Shown here piece by piece: positions 34,635 to 42,636 of a DNA stretch of 46,641 nucleotides (within the stretch, counting starts at the first letter, position 1; each line of letters starts with the position of its first letter). The DNA is from Candidatus Hodarchaeota archaeon (GTDB taxonomy: Archaea; Asgardarchaeota; Heimdallarchaeia; Hodarchaeales; Hodarchaeaceae): assembly GCA_016839785.1 (NCBI GenBank), contig JAEOTQ010000045.1:1-46641 (forward strand), read 5' to 3'. The translations under genes and the position numbers were made by a program. The notes beneath the pieces are model-generated. The model saw nothing but the letters and a program-made list of their open reading frames with translations. It was not told the origin of the DNA and made no database searches.

Positions 34635-37256
34635 TTGCAACAGCTATCTCAAAAACTAAAAGACCTTTATGTATCTCTTCTCCAAGGTGGAGAATACTTG
34701 GGATGGTCAGATACTTTCCTCTTTGAGGTAGCTCTTAATTCTCTAATCAAATTTCTTTCTTTATTTTATTACCAACCTTGGAACAAAATCACAGAAGAAT
34801 CATTTTCCCATCTTGGAAAATCGGAAAGATGTAAAAGATTTTTAAAAATATGGTTTCAGCAAACTAAAGGGTCTAATGATAGAAATCTAGTTCAGTTAGT
34901 TGCGAGAACTTGTTTTTATTTGTCTGATCTTACTACTTACGAGGAACAGTTGCTAAAAAGTGTCCCAGAAACAGATTGGGACCAAATGATCAACTTTTTG
35001 GGAAAATATCAATTCACTTTAGTCGAAACATTCCAGAAATCAGAGGGGGAAAACGATGGAATAACCCCAGAATTTCTCTCTATCTTTGCAGAAATGGTTA
35101 TTACTGAATATGAAAAAGATTTTTCAGTTTCACCCAAGGTTTCAAGTCGCAAGACAAAAGGGGTCTACTATTCACCATGGAGAATAATCCGAGAGTTAAC
35201 AAATAATCTAATAACAGAAAATAAAGTTCAGGTGACGGTGTTAGATCCAAGTTCTGGAACTGGTTCATTTCTACTTTACGCTGCAGAAAGGATTTTTCAA
35301 AATCAATCGAAAATTTCAAGTAAACGTGTTAAAGACCCCTCACTGATTGTCAGAAATTATATTTATGGGGTAGATAAATCTGGTCCAGGTATATTGGTAA
35401 CTAAGCTACGGTTGCTATTCTGGATGTTAACCAAAGATCCTGAATCAGAAATTGAAATCGATCAAGAGTCTTTTTCGAATATCCGGAACGGAAACTCACT
35501 TTTTGGGTTTGTTAATGAGAAATTCAGTCCATCGATTGAACTTCAGAGTTATTTTTCTCACAGGGCAGAAGAAAGGGAGTTAGAATATTCAGAAATTGAC
35601 AAATTGACTAAAGAATTATATAAGGATTGGGTAAATTCATGTACTCAACTAAAATCTGTTTTACAGAGTAAAAACTCTATAAATGGAACAAATAGTGAAA
35701 CCCTAATAGAAAAAGTGAATCTAGAGCTTTCAAAACTACTTGATATATCATACATACAATTTCTGTCTAGTTTAAGAACAAATACGACTATCGTCAATTC
35801 TAGTATCAATATTAACTTGACACAACACAATTTCTTCCACTGGGGACTCGTTTTCCCTGAGATTATCATTCATGGGGGCTTTGATATATGTTTAGGAAAT
35901 CCTCCGTATGGACGCTCTGTTCTGTCAGTAATAGAAAAAAATATACTTAAACTATCCTACGGGTCGTGCAAAGGATCTAATGCAAAAAAAGTAAGTTTGA
36001 ATGCTGCAGGAGCTTTTATTGAACGATCAATTAAGCTTTTAAAGCCAGATGGACGCCTAGCCCTTATTCTTCCATTTTCTGTTCTGAGAGTGGAAGAATT
36101 TGAAGGAATTCGTGATTATATTCTAGAAAAGACGGTAATTAACGAAATTCATGACGAATCTGCAGCTTTCCAAGATGTCACACTAGAAATGTGTTCATTG
36201 ATCTTAACAAAACATCAGAAAAGTGATCACTCGATATTTATTAAACCCAGAGAAGGTTTGGGATCTGGATCACATATAAAAAAATCAGTTTTTGTGAAAT
36301 ACAAGCGATTTATGATATACCATGATGCATATTGGCAGAAAATTGTTAATACAGGAGAATTCTCACAAGTCATGGGAGATTATGGAATAGATCATAGAAT
36401 TGTCAAGAAAGATCTAAGCAAGAAATACTCCCCATCCAATGATTATATTGTTCCTTTTCTTCATTCAGGAAAATGTGTAACCCGTTATGCTCTGAATCCC
36501 CGTTTTTTTCACTGGTCAAGACTAAATCATCCGAATAAAAGATTTAGAAAGTATCTGGAGGATCCTAAACTTATTTGTACTGCGATTGGCAACGAATTTC
36601 GTATTGCATACAAACCCAAAGGCATAATTCCTGGGACAAATGTTTCAATAATGGAAATTATTAATCCTCAACATGATTTCTTTCCCCTAATGATTATACT
36701 TAATTCGTCATTGATAAATTACTTGTTAAAACGTTATATATTGAATTATTCTCATCTCACGGTCTATTTACACAAGTATTACACACAATTAGTGCCGATA
36801 AAGTATCCATGGGAATATGAAAATGAATGGAAAACAATTGGAAGATATATTTCGTTTTTAACACAATTTTCTGTATTGAAAAATGATTTATCCTACCAAG
36901 ATGAGTTAACCTTTTTAAAAAGAATTACAGAACACCTTGTTTATCAATTGTATCTTCCAGAAGTATTTAAAGAGTCAAATCTGAATTTAGCTGAATTAAT
37001 AAAGGATTTTCTGTTGGATATTCAGATTGAGAATAGCATTGAGGTATTACTCTCCCCCATTAATAATATTAAGGAGATTATAAAGAAAGAAAATTCTAGT
37101 GTTATGAAAACTGAAGCAACAATAAATACAGTTATTAAATCACTAAATACCAAACAATTTCTCAGTTTCCTTCACCAATCCGAAAAAATCCGAGAAAAAT
37201 CTAGTTTAACACAAAAAATACTTCTTGATACTACTCCAAAAATGATTCGAACCTGA
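34635..37256 (+). CDS. Large N6-adenine DNA methyltransferase (Eco57I/type IIG-like), no nuclease seen
   Basis: An 873-residue protein. About 165 helical N-terminal residues precede KTKGVYYSPWRII, motif I VLDPSSGTGSFLL (about 202-214) and motif IV N422-P-P-Y425 in ICLGNPPYGRS. After the catalytic domain comes a target-recognition-like region (about 610-730) with LHSGKCVTRYALNP and LNSSLINYLLKRY, then a helical tail. Type IIG enzymes carry an N-terminal PD-(D/E)xK nuclease, but I see no such motif in the N-terminal region. The only usable start is TTG 34635, with GAGAG upstream. It is divergent from the CCA-kinase/methyltransferase operon across 94 bases, so the two transcripts could share control. 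Confidence 0.85.
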   Translation: MQQLSQKLKDLYVSLLQGGEYLGWSDTFLFEVALNSLIKFLSLFYYQPWNKITEESFSHLGKSERCKRFLKIWFQQTKGSNDRNLVQLVARTCFYLSDLTTYEEQLLKSVPETDWDQMINFLGKYQFTLVETFQKSEGENDGITPEFLSIFAEMVITEYEKDFSVSPKVSSRKTKGVYYSPWRIIRELTNNLITENKVQVTVLDPSSGTGSFLLYAAERIFQNQSKISSKRVKDPSLIVRNYIYGVDKSGPGILVTKLRLLFWMLTKDPESEIEIDQESFSNIRNGNSLFGFVNEKFSPSIELQSYFSHRAEERELEYSEIDKLTKELYKDWVNSCTQLKSVLQSKNSINGTNSETLIEKVNLELSKLLDISYIQFLSSLRTNTTIVNSSININLTQHNFFHWGLVFPEIIIHGGFDICLGNPPYGRSVLSVIEKNILKLSYGSCKGSNAKKVSLNAAGAFIERSIKLLKPDGRLALILPFSVLRVEEFEGIRDYILEKTVINEIHDESAAFQDVTLEMCSLILTKHQKSDHSIFIKPREGLGSGSHIKKSVFVKYKRFMIYHDAYWQKIVNTGEFSQVMGDYGIDHRIVKKDLSKKYSPSNDYIVPFLHSGKCVTRYALNPRFFHWSRLNHPNKRFRKYLEDPKLICTAIGNEFRIAYKPKGIIPGTNVSIMEIINPQHDFFPLMIILNSSLINYLLKRYILNYSHLTVYLHKYYTQLVPIKYPWEYENEWKTIGRYISFLTQFSVLKNDLSYQDELTFLKRITEHLVYQLYLPEVFKESNLNLAELIKDFLLDIQIENSIEVLLSPINNIKEIIKKENSSVMKTEATINTVIKSLNTKQFLSFLHQSEKIREKSSLTQKILLDTTPKMIRT

Positions 37257-37519
37257 AATATAGCCCATCCCTCCTACAAAGACGACCAGTAATTCTTTTT
37301 CCGATATTTTCGATAGTTGACTCATTTATTCGCATATACCGACTAAAAGGGTTGATTTAGGAATATTGGGATATTACGAGAGTAATACATAAATTTAGGT
37401 ACTTCCTCAGTTTATATGGATCAGCAACAGGAATCTAAGAAATATTTATAAAGATAAGCATTGAGTCTGATTGTTGTACAGATTTTAATCAGTAGCAATT
37501 AGTACGTAGAGGTTAACGG
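37257..37519. other. Non-coding interval after the large methyltransferase
   Basis: These 263 bases contain no convincing reading frame and no tRNA-like or box C/D-like structure that I can see. They include a TATA-like box near the right end (listed separately) and a loose CTGATT...AATCAG inverted repeat at about 37468-37491. Confidence 0.4.
37445..37453 (+). promoter_or_regulatory. TATA box for the 55-codon small gene
   Basis: TTTATAAAG lies about 70 bases before the ATG at 37520 and is one of the best TATA matches in the window. It implies a leader of about 40 bases, containing the CTGATT...AATCAG repeat and an AGAGGT ribosome site. Confidence 0.45.
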
Positions 37520-37687
37520 ATGCAAGACCCGATTGATGGTGCAAAACTTCTCGAGGAATTAACCCTTGAGATGACAGATTCACAAAAAACAATTATAGCA
37601 AAAATAATTCAGGGTCAAAGTATTTTTTCTGCTTATTCTATTAAAGATGCTCTTACCGAGTTAGATGAATTATTCGACTCTAAATAA
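37520..37687 (+). CDS. Small acidic helical protein (55 residues), unknown
   Basis: ATG 37520 to TAA 37685-37687 gives a 55-residue, acidic protein (MQDPIDGAKLLEE... ending ELFDSK) that looks like two or three helices. An AGAGGT ribosome site lies eight bases before the ATG and a TATA box about 70 bases before it, which supports a real gene despite its size. No homologue is recognised. The pattern of a polar helix, a GQSIFSAYSIKDALTELDE turn-helix and an acidic end could suit a small interaction module. It stands between the large methyltransferase and the threonine dehydratase-like gene. Confidence 0.55.
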   Translation: MQDPIDGAKLLEELTLEMTDSQKTIIAKIIQGQSIFSAYSIKDALTELDELFDSK

Positions 37688-37784
37688 GCATATCTGTCTC
37701 TTTTCTGTTTGAAACCAGATATTTTACACTTAATCATGATGTTTGCCCTAAAATTTTAATACGAATTATCAGCTCACAACTTTT

Positions 37785-38765
37785 ATGAGTCAACAAATCA
37801 TCGAAGCATATCAAAGAATTAAGGATCATATCAATAAAACTCCAGTAATGACATCTCGCACACTTAATAAACTCGTATCAGCCCAAATTTACGTAAAATG
37901 TGAAAATTTTCAGCGAATAGGTGCCTTTAAAGCTCGAGGAGCCTTTAATGCTATTCAACTACTCATTGACGATTCTAATCCAGCTGGTGTTATAACACAT
38001 TCTTCAGGTAATCATGCACAAGCAGTTGCCTTAGCTTCACATGAATTAGGGATACAAGCTTTAATAGTAATGCCTGAAAACGCTCCAGTTGTCAAGAAAG
38101 AAGCGACAAAAGAATACGGCGCAACTATCATTGAATGTGGGAATCAACCAGGTGATCGAGTAGCAAAGACCGAAGAAATCGTACAAAAATATGGATATCC
38201 TCTGATTCATCCCTATAATGATTACAAAATTATTCATGGAGCTGGAACCGCTGCTTATGAACTACTCACAGAAGTAGGAAAACTTGATTATGTCTTAGCA
38301 CCTGTAGGGGGTGGAGGATTACTTAGTGGAACTTCTTTATGTGTAAAATCACTATACCCAGAATCTATTGTACTTGGAGTAGAACCGTTGAATGCTAATG
38401 ATGCTTACCTATCATTCATGGATGGAGGAAAAATATTTCCATCTGTAAATCCGAATACGATCGCTGATGGTCTACGCACGAGCTTGGGAGATATAACATT
38501 TAAGACTATCAAAGAAAATGTGAACGATATTATCACAGTATCAGAACTAGAGATTTTATCTTCTATGAAGTTTCTTTGGGAAAGAATGAAAGTGGTTGTT
38601 GAACCATCTGGAGCAGTTCCACTTGCAGGATTATTTAAACTCGCAAATGAAAAGTCAAATTATTCCATTAAAGATAAGAAAATTGGTTTGATTATTTCGG
38701 GTGGGAATATTGATCTAACTGATTTCTTTGAGATTCTGACACAAAAATTAGGTAAAAAGGTTTAA
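37785..38765 (+). CDS. Threonine dehydratase/serine racemase-like PLP enzyme
   Basis: A 326-residue fold-type II PLP enzyme. K49 in NFQRIGAFKARGA is the cofactor Lys, SSGNHAQAVA binds the substrate carboxylate, VGGGGLLSG binds the phosphate, and LIISGGNID closes the core. There is no C-terminal ACT domain, so it matches the short, catabolic TdcB/serine racemase form rather than the regulated biosynthetic IlvA. It should convert L-threonine to 2-oxobutanoate or L-serine to pyruvate; racemase activity is possible. It stands alone and is convergent with the NTF2-like gene with only four bases between them. Confidence 0.9.
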   Translation: MSQQIIEAYQRIKDHINKTPVMTSRTLNKLVSAQIYVKCENFQRIGAFKARGAFNAIQLLIDDSNPAGVITHSSGNHAQAVALASHELGIQALIVMPENAPVVKKEATKEYGATIIECGNQPGDRVAKTEEIVQKYGYPLIHPYNDYKIIHGAGTAAYELLTEVGKLDYVLAPVGGGGLLSGTSLCVKSLYPESIVLGVEPLNANDAYLSFMDGGKIFPSVNPNTIADGLRTSLGDITFKTIKENVNDIITVSELEILSSMKFLWERMKVVVEPSGAVPLAGLFKLANEKSNYSIKDKKIGLIISGGNIDLTDFFEILTQKLGKKV

Positions 38766-38769
38766 TCAC

Positions 38770-39153
38770 TTACTCAATGCCCAATTTTTGACGTATTTTT
38801 TTGTTATCTTCATATACACGCCACTCTGCAACAAGACCATTGTCAATATATGCAGTCCATATTGCTGGCCCATCCAAAGGATCATACGAACATTCAGAAT
38901 GGCCTATCATCAGTACAAGATTATCATGTGATTCAACACGAGAGAAAATATTCATGTAGTCAGGATAAGAATCAAAAAATTTAGTCCATCCTTCCATCAT
39001 CTTTTCTCGGCCGATTGTAATTTTTCCTGGAATATCAATAAATTTATGGTCATCAGTCATCAAAGATACAAGTCCATCTATATCTTGTGCGTTTATTCGC
39101 TCATTAAATTTTAGTGCCACATATTTAGGATCAATCACTAATTCAACCCCCAT
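38770..39153 (-). CDS. NTF2-like/SnoaL-like domain protein
   Basis: A 127-residue protein from ATG 39153 (MGVELVIDP). The pattern of helices followed by strands, with FNERINAQDIDGLVSLMTDDHKFID, a GREKMMEGW helix, YPDYMNIF and a final AEWRVYED strand, is the SnoaL-like NTF2 fold that makes a cone-shaped ligand pocket. Enzymatic and purely binding members exist, so the role is open. A longer start at 39186 would overlap the upstream adenosyltransferase gene. It is the last gene of a three-gene run with the adenosyltransferase and the hydrolase. Confidence 0.75.
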   Translation of the reverse strand: MGVELVIDPKYVALKFNERINAQDIDGLVSLMTDDHKFIDIPGKITIGREKMMEGWTKFFDSYPDYMNIFSRVESHDNLVLMIGHSECSYDPLDGPAIWTAYIDNGLVAEWRVYEDNKKIRQKLGIE

Positions 39154-39160
39154 TATTATT

Positions 39161-39748
39161 CTAAATTTTCTGTTTTGATACACCACCGCGAGAGATAATT
39201 AAATCTCCTTCACCTAATTTGACATTTGCAAAGCGGCTAAAGACAAAGAGAAGATCTGAAAGACGATTGATATATCTTAGAATTTCTGGATTAACATCTT
39301 CTTGATTCATGAATCGGATTATATTCCTTTCTGCACGCCGACAAATGGTTCTAGACTGGTGTAAAAATGCAGCTGATTTAGTTCCACCTGGAATTACAAA
39401 ATTTTTTATAGGAGGAAGTTGATCAGTCAATTCATCTGCAATTTCCTCCAATTTGGTTACATCCTCTGAGCTAGTCCTTTTAATTGCTTTTACAAGTTCA
39501 TTTCTTTCCTCAAAATGTTGAATTGGAGTAGCTAATTCAGCTGCTATCATGAATAAATGTTGTTGAATCTTATGGATTCTGTCAGCAAAAATGGATTCAG
39601 AGAAAACTTTACTGATTCCCAAACTAGCAATTAACTCATCAACTGTCCCATAAGCCTCAATTCGTGGATCAATTTTATCAATACGTTCTCCTGTTAATAC
39701 TCCTGTTTTTCCTTTATCTCCTTTCCTTGTATAAATACTTCTAGACAT
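39161..39748 (-). CDS. Cob(I)alamin adenosyltransferase, PduO type
   Basis: A 195-residue protein from ATG 39748 (MSRSIYTRKGD). The ATP-binding N-terminal YTRKGDKGKTG, the AYGTVDELIASLG helix, IPGGTKSAAFLHQSR and the RTICRRAERNIIRF helix are the PduO-family signature. It adenosylates cobalamin to give coenzyme B12, which implies B12-dependent enzymes in the host. GAGGT lies before this ATG. An earlier ATG at 39790 overlaps the stop of the upstream hydrolase as TAATG, so a 14-residue longer form is possible. It ends with TAG. Confidence 0.92.
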   Translation of the reverse strand: MSRSIYTRKGDKGKTGVLTGERIDKIDPRIEAYGTVDELIASLGISKVFSESIFADRIHKIQQHLFMIAAELATPIQHFEERNELVKAIKRTSSEDVTKLEEIADELTDQLPPIKNFVIPGGTKSAAFLHQSRTICRRAERNIIRFMNQEDVNPEILRYINRLSDLLFVFSRFANVKLGEGDLIISRGGVSKQKI

Positions 39749-39789
39749 TTCCTTTACCTCTTTTCTACAAATTTTCTCAATTCTTATCA

Positions 39790-40674
39790 TTAACCTAAGA
39801 ACTTTATAATGTGTTTGGCAATTTCTACTCCTTTTTCTTCTTGCAGAAAATGACCAGCATCTGATATCACAATCTCTGGATTATCCGCGGCAGTAGGAAT
39901 TAATTTTCTGAAAAATTTGTCTGCACCTCTTGTTATCGGATCCTTATCTGAAAACATAACTAATGCAGGCTTGGACCACGTTTTTAATTTTTCTCTCGCA
40001 TCTAGCATAATATTTGCTACAGGATTATCAGGTGAAATAGGAACGAGTAATGGCCATGCTCGTGCTCCTGCTTTGTATTTTTCATTAGGAAAAGGCGCTT
40101 CATATGCTTTTAAAACTTCAGGAGAAATTTTATCCCTATTAGCCAATCCTAATTCAATTACTATGCCAATAGGCAAATTAGGATTATTTTCAACAAATTC
40201 TCGCCATTGTAAAAAAGCATCATTCGGTTTAGATCTTCCTGATGGTAATCCTGTGTTCATTATTACTAGATTCGCGATCTTTTCTGGATTATTTGCTGCA
40301 TACGGAAGACCAATTAATCCTCCCCAATCTTGGACAACAAGAGTAATGTTATCTAAATTCAATTCGTCTACAAAATTTGATAGCGTTCCATAGTGCATCT
40401 CATAGGTATAGTCATCTACTAAAGTATATTTGTCTGATCTTCCAAATCCAACAAAATCGAAAGATATAAAGCGGAAATTAGCATTTGTAATAGGGCCTAT
40501 CATTTTTCGGTATAGATAAGAGTAAGTTGGCTCACCATGTAAACATAACACAACGTCTCCCTTTCCTTCATCAATGTAATGAATTCTTAAACCATTAATC
40601 GTGATATAGTGCTGTCTATAGTTAAATTCAGGTAAATTTTCAAAACGTTCATCTGGTGTACGAATTATGTTCAT
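39790..40674 (-). CDS. Haloalkane dehalogenase-like alpha/beta hydrolase
   Basis: A 294-residue alpha/beta hydrolase. The oxyanion loop is LHGEPTYSYL, the nucleophile is D116 in VVQDWGG with the neighbouring W117, and the acid and base are D245 (SDKDP) and H275 (DAGHFLQEE). A second candidate halide-holding Trp is W157 in the cap. An Asp rather than Ser nucleophile and the DW pair are typical of haloalkane dehalogenases (subfamily I); epoxide hydrolases also use Asp but have Tyr residues in the cap. It heads an operon with the cobalamin adenosyltransferase. The true substrate is unknown. Confidence 0.82.
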   Translation of the reverse strand: MNIIRTPDERFENLPEFNYRQHYITINGLRIHYIDEGKGDVVLCLHGEPTYSYLYRKMIGPITNANFRFISFDFVGFGRSDKYTLVDDYTYEMHYGTLSNFVDELNLDNITLVVQDWGGLIGLPYAANNPEKIANLVIMNTGLPSGRSKPNDAFLQWREFVENNPNLPIGIVIELGLANRDKISPEVLKAYEAPFPNEKYKAGARAWPLLVPISPDNPVANIMLDAREKLKTWSKPALVMFSDKDPITRGADKFFRKLIPTAADNPEIVISDAGHFLQEEKGVEIAKHIIKFLG

Positions 40675-40765
40675 ATTTATTCCTTCTGAGATTCATTTCT
40701 TCATTTTAAACGATTATATCTCTTTATCAATTTACCTATGCATACGAAGAACTTAAGAAGTTTGA

Positions 40766-40781
40766 TACTTTGCACAAAGTA
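40766..40781. promoter_or_regulatory. Inverted repeat upstream of membrane protein/winged-helix pair
   Basis: TACTTTG-CA-CAAAGTA has perfect 7-base arms around two bases, about 70-85 bases before the start of the membrane-protein gene in the divergent interval with the hydrolase operon. It is a candidate operator for the winged-helix regulator encoded by the same operon. Confidence 0.4.
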
Positions 40782-40848
40782 CTTCCTTCATACAAAGCTT
40801 TTTAATGATATTAAAGCTTTAACGTAATTAGCAATTTAATTTACATTG

Positions 40849-41490
40849 GTGAAATTGTTGAACGATAAAATTAATTTAAAAGAACTAGAACAAAAGACAT
40901 ACAACGAATTCTTGATTGATGGAATCCCTGAACTCTTTATGGGGCTGATTCTGGTATTCATGCCCTTTTTTCTTTTAAATCCGATATTCGTTGCATTTAT
41001 GGTTTTTTACCTATTTTTAGGTCCTCATATTTTTGAGTATATACGGCAGCGCACAACATATCCTCGTATTGGAAGAGTGGAGTTTAGAGAAGACGAATCA
41101 AGGGAGAATTACTCAGTTAAAAGAGCCGCACTTGAATTCCTCATTTTCTTATCCGTTGTAATTCTAGTGACATTTACAGTCATGTTCATCTTTGAAGGAA
41201 CAATTCTTGAGATTTCATTATGGTATTCATGGGTTCCTTTCACTTTTGGCCTGATAATGTTTGGTCCAAGTGCGTTCCTCGTGGAAAAGACAGGTAGAAG
41301 ATATTACTATGTTTTCTGGTTATTTTCCTCTTTCTTAGGATTTGCAATTTCATTGCTCAACTTCCCAGATATTTGGGATGGAATGTTCCTCTATTTCTTT
41401 ATGCTTGGAATTTTAGTAATGATTCTAGGAATTATGAAGTATTTCTGGTTTATCCGGAATTACCCAATAATTGAACTTGAGGAGGAGTAG
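40849..41490 (+). CDS. Membrane protein paired with a winged-helix regulator
   Basis: A 213-residue protein with a short charged cytoplasmic N-terminus (about 25 residues) and five or so membrane segments (about 30-60, 95-120, 128-150, 155-175 and 180-200). There is no ATG near the start; GTG 40849 is chosen, with TTG 40846 and TTG 40855 as alternatives. Its last codons are GAG GAG GAG TAG, which also form the ribosome site of the following regulator gene. Membrane proteins encoded with HTH_34-type regulators are common, but their function is unknown. Confidence 0.7.
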   Translation: MKLLNDKINLKELEQKTYNEFLIDGIPELFMGLILVFMPFFLLNPIFVAFMVFYLFLGPHIFEYIRQRTTYPRIGRVEFREDESRENYSVKRAALEFLIFLSVVILVTFTVMFIFEGTILEISLWYSWVPFTFGLIMFGPSAFLVEKTGRRYYYVFWLFSSFLGFAISLLNFPDIWDGMFLYFFMLGILVMILGIMKYFWFIRNYPIIELEEE

Positions 41491-41492
41491 CT

Positions 41493-41813
41493 ATGAAGAA
41501 ACCTCTGGAGAATTCAGACGAAAATCAATTCAAAACTGACATAGATAAGATAATTCATGTCCCCTCACGGCTTATTATTTTATCCTACTTATATGTCGTC
41601 AAAAACGCAGATCTTATCTTTTTCAAGAGAAAAACCAATCTCTCATGGGGTAACCTATCTACACATGCATCTAAATTAGAAGAGGTGGGATATATTACGA
41701 TAAGTAAAACTTTTCGAGAAAAAAAGCCTGTGACAATTTTGGAAATTACTCAAGGAGGCATTCAGGCCTTTGAAAAGTATAAAAGTATTATGCAAGGATT
41801 TCTGGGAGAATGA
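41493..41813 (+). CDS. Winged-helix transcriptional regulator (HTH_34/MarR-like)
   Basis: A 106-residue single-domain regulator. The pattern VPSRLIILSYLYVVKNADLIFF, then KTNLSWGNLSTHASKLEEVGYI, then wing residues ISKTFREKKPVTILEITQGG and a dimer helix FEKYKSIM matches small archaeal HTH_34-type proteins. The recognition helix is around NLSTHASKLEE. It starts two bases after the stop of the upstream membrane-protein gene and uses the GGAGG in that gene's tail, so the pair is translationally coupled. Autoregulation through the inverted repeat at 40766-40781 is a plausible inference. Confidence 0.85.
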   Translation: MKKPLENSDENQFKTDIDKIIHVPSRLIILSYLYVVKNADLIFFKRKTNLSWGNLSTHASKLEEVGYITISKTFREKKPVTILEITQGGIQAFEKYKSIMQGFLGE

Positions 41814-41833
41814 ATTTGAATTTCTCTCTTTGC

Positions 41834-42592
41834 TTAATAAAAGCCCTCGATGAAGGCACGTACATTCTTACCCAATACATGATGATTATATCCCCCTTCA
41901 AGACATGCGAATCGTCTATTTCCTCCATGATCCTCACTATATAACTTTAGTATTGACCCAATTGATTGATAGTCTTTAGTAGATAGTAGCTTTCCCCAAT
42001 CATCTTCATGTCTGTCAAAACCAGCAGATACAGCTAAAAAGTCCACGGTTCCATGTTGAGCGAGAAAGTCAATTAAATTTGATGTAAACTCATTCGGGGT
42101 ATTTCCTTCACAGGCATAATAAGTGACCAAAGGATCATTTCTAAAGGTATTGTTGGATCCATCACCAAAATGAAGGTCAAAATCGACTATCAACGCATTC
42201 TGGATCTTCTTGTGTATACAATACGACCGAACTGCAATTGCTATATTATTGAAATAACAAAATCCCCAGTAGCCGTCAGGTGAGGCATGATGTCCTGGAG
42301 GTCGAATTGCAGCAAACATTGGTTGTTGATTGTAGGCATATTCTGCAGCCAAAAGAACCCCTCCTACTGCTAACAATGCACTTTGATATACCTCATCATA
42401 ATCATTTTGTACACGAGTCACATGATCATCCGTATGCACAAGTAAAACGTCTTCTACGGTAGCAGGTAAGGGAGTAATAACGGTAAAATCTGATAATTCG
42501 TCCATTATTGCTTCCATTCTCCCAGGTTTTGCTGCAGGATCAAACGTATACTCCAAATAGTAATCCTCGTGAAAAATGACTTGTTTAGACAT
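41834..42592 (-). CDS. Histone deacetylase/acetylpolyamine amidohydrolase family protein
   Basis: A 252-residue zinc hydrolase. The catalytic H101-H102 lie in RPPGHHA, zinc ligands are D139 and H141 in DFDLHFGDG and D193 in AGFDRHEDD, and the transition-state Tyr is Y235 in LEGGYN. This is a complete active site. The family removes acetyl groups from lysine or polyamines. ATG 42592 follows AGAGGAAG; an earlier ATG at 42640 overlaps the stop of the upstream methyltransferase as ATGA, which would add 16 residues. It is close behind the fourth methyltransferase and may be translated from the same message. Confidence 0.92.
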   Translation of the reverse strand: MSKQVIFHEDYYLEYTFDPAAKPGRMEAIMDELSDFTVITPLPATVEDVLLVHTDDHVTRVQNDYDEVYQSALLAVGGVLLAAEYAYNQQPMFAAIRPPGHHASPDGYWGFCYFNNIAIAVRSYCIHKKIQNALIVDFDLHFGDGSNNTFRNDPLVTYYACEGNTPNEFTSNLIDFLAQHGTVDFLAVSAGFDRHEDDWGKLLSTKDYQSIGSILKLYSEDHGGNRRFACLEGGYNHHVLGKNVRAFIEGFY

Positions 42593-42636
42593 ATTTTTTC
42601 TTCCTCTAAGTGTTAATTTACCTGAATTTGGAGTTA

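Noticed and set aside
29195..37256. Complete restriction-modification, BREX or DISARM system
   Set aside because: Methyltransferases are present, but no nuclease, helicase, PglZ, Lon-like or specificity-subunit gene is recognisable nearby.
37257..37519. Repeat array or mobile-element remnant after the large methyltransferase
   Set aside because: No direct repeats, terminal inverted repeats or transposase fragments are visible.
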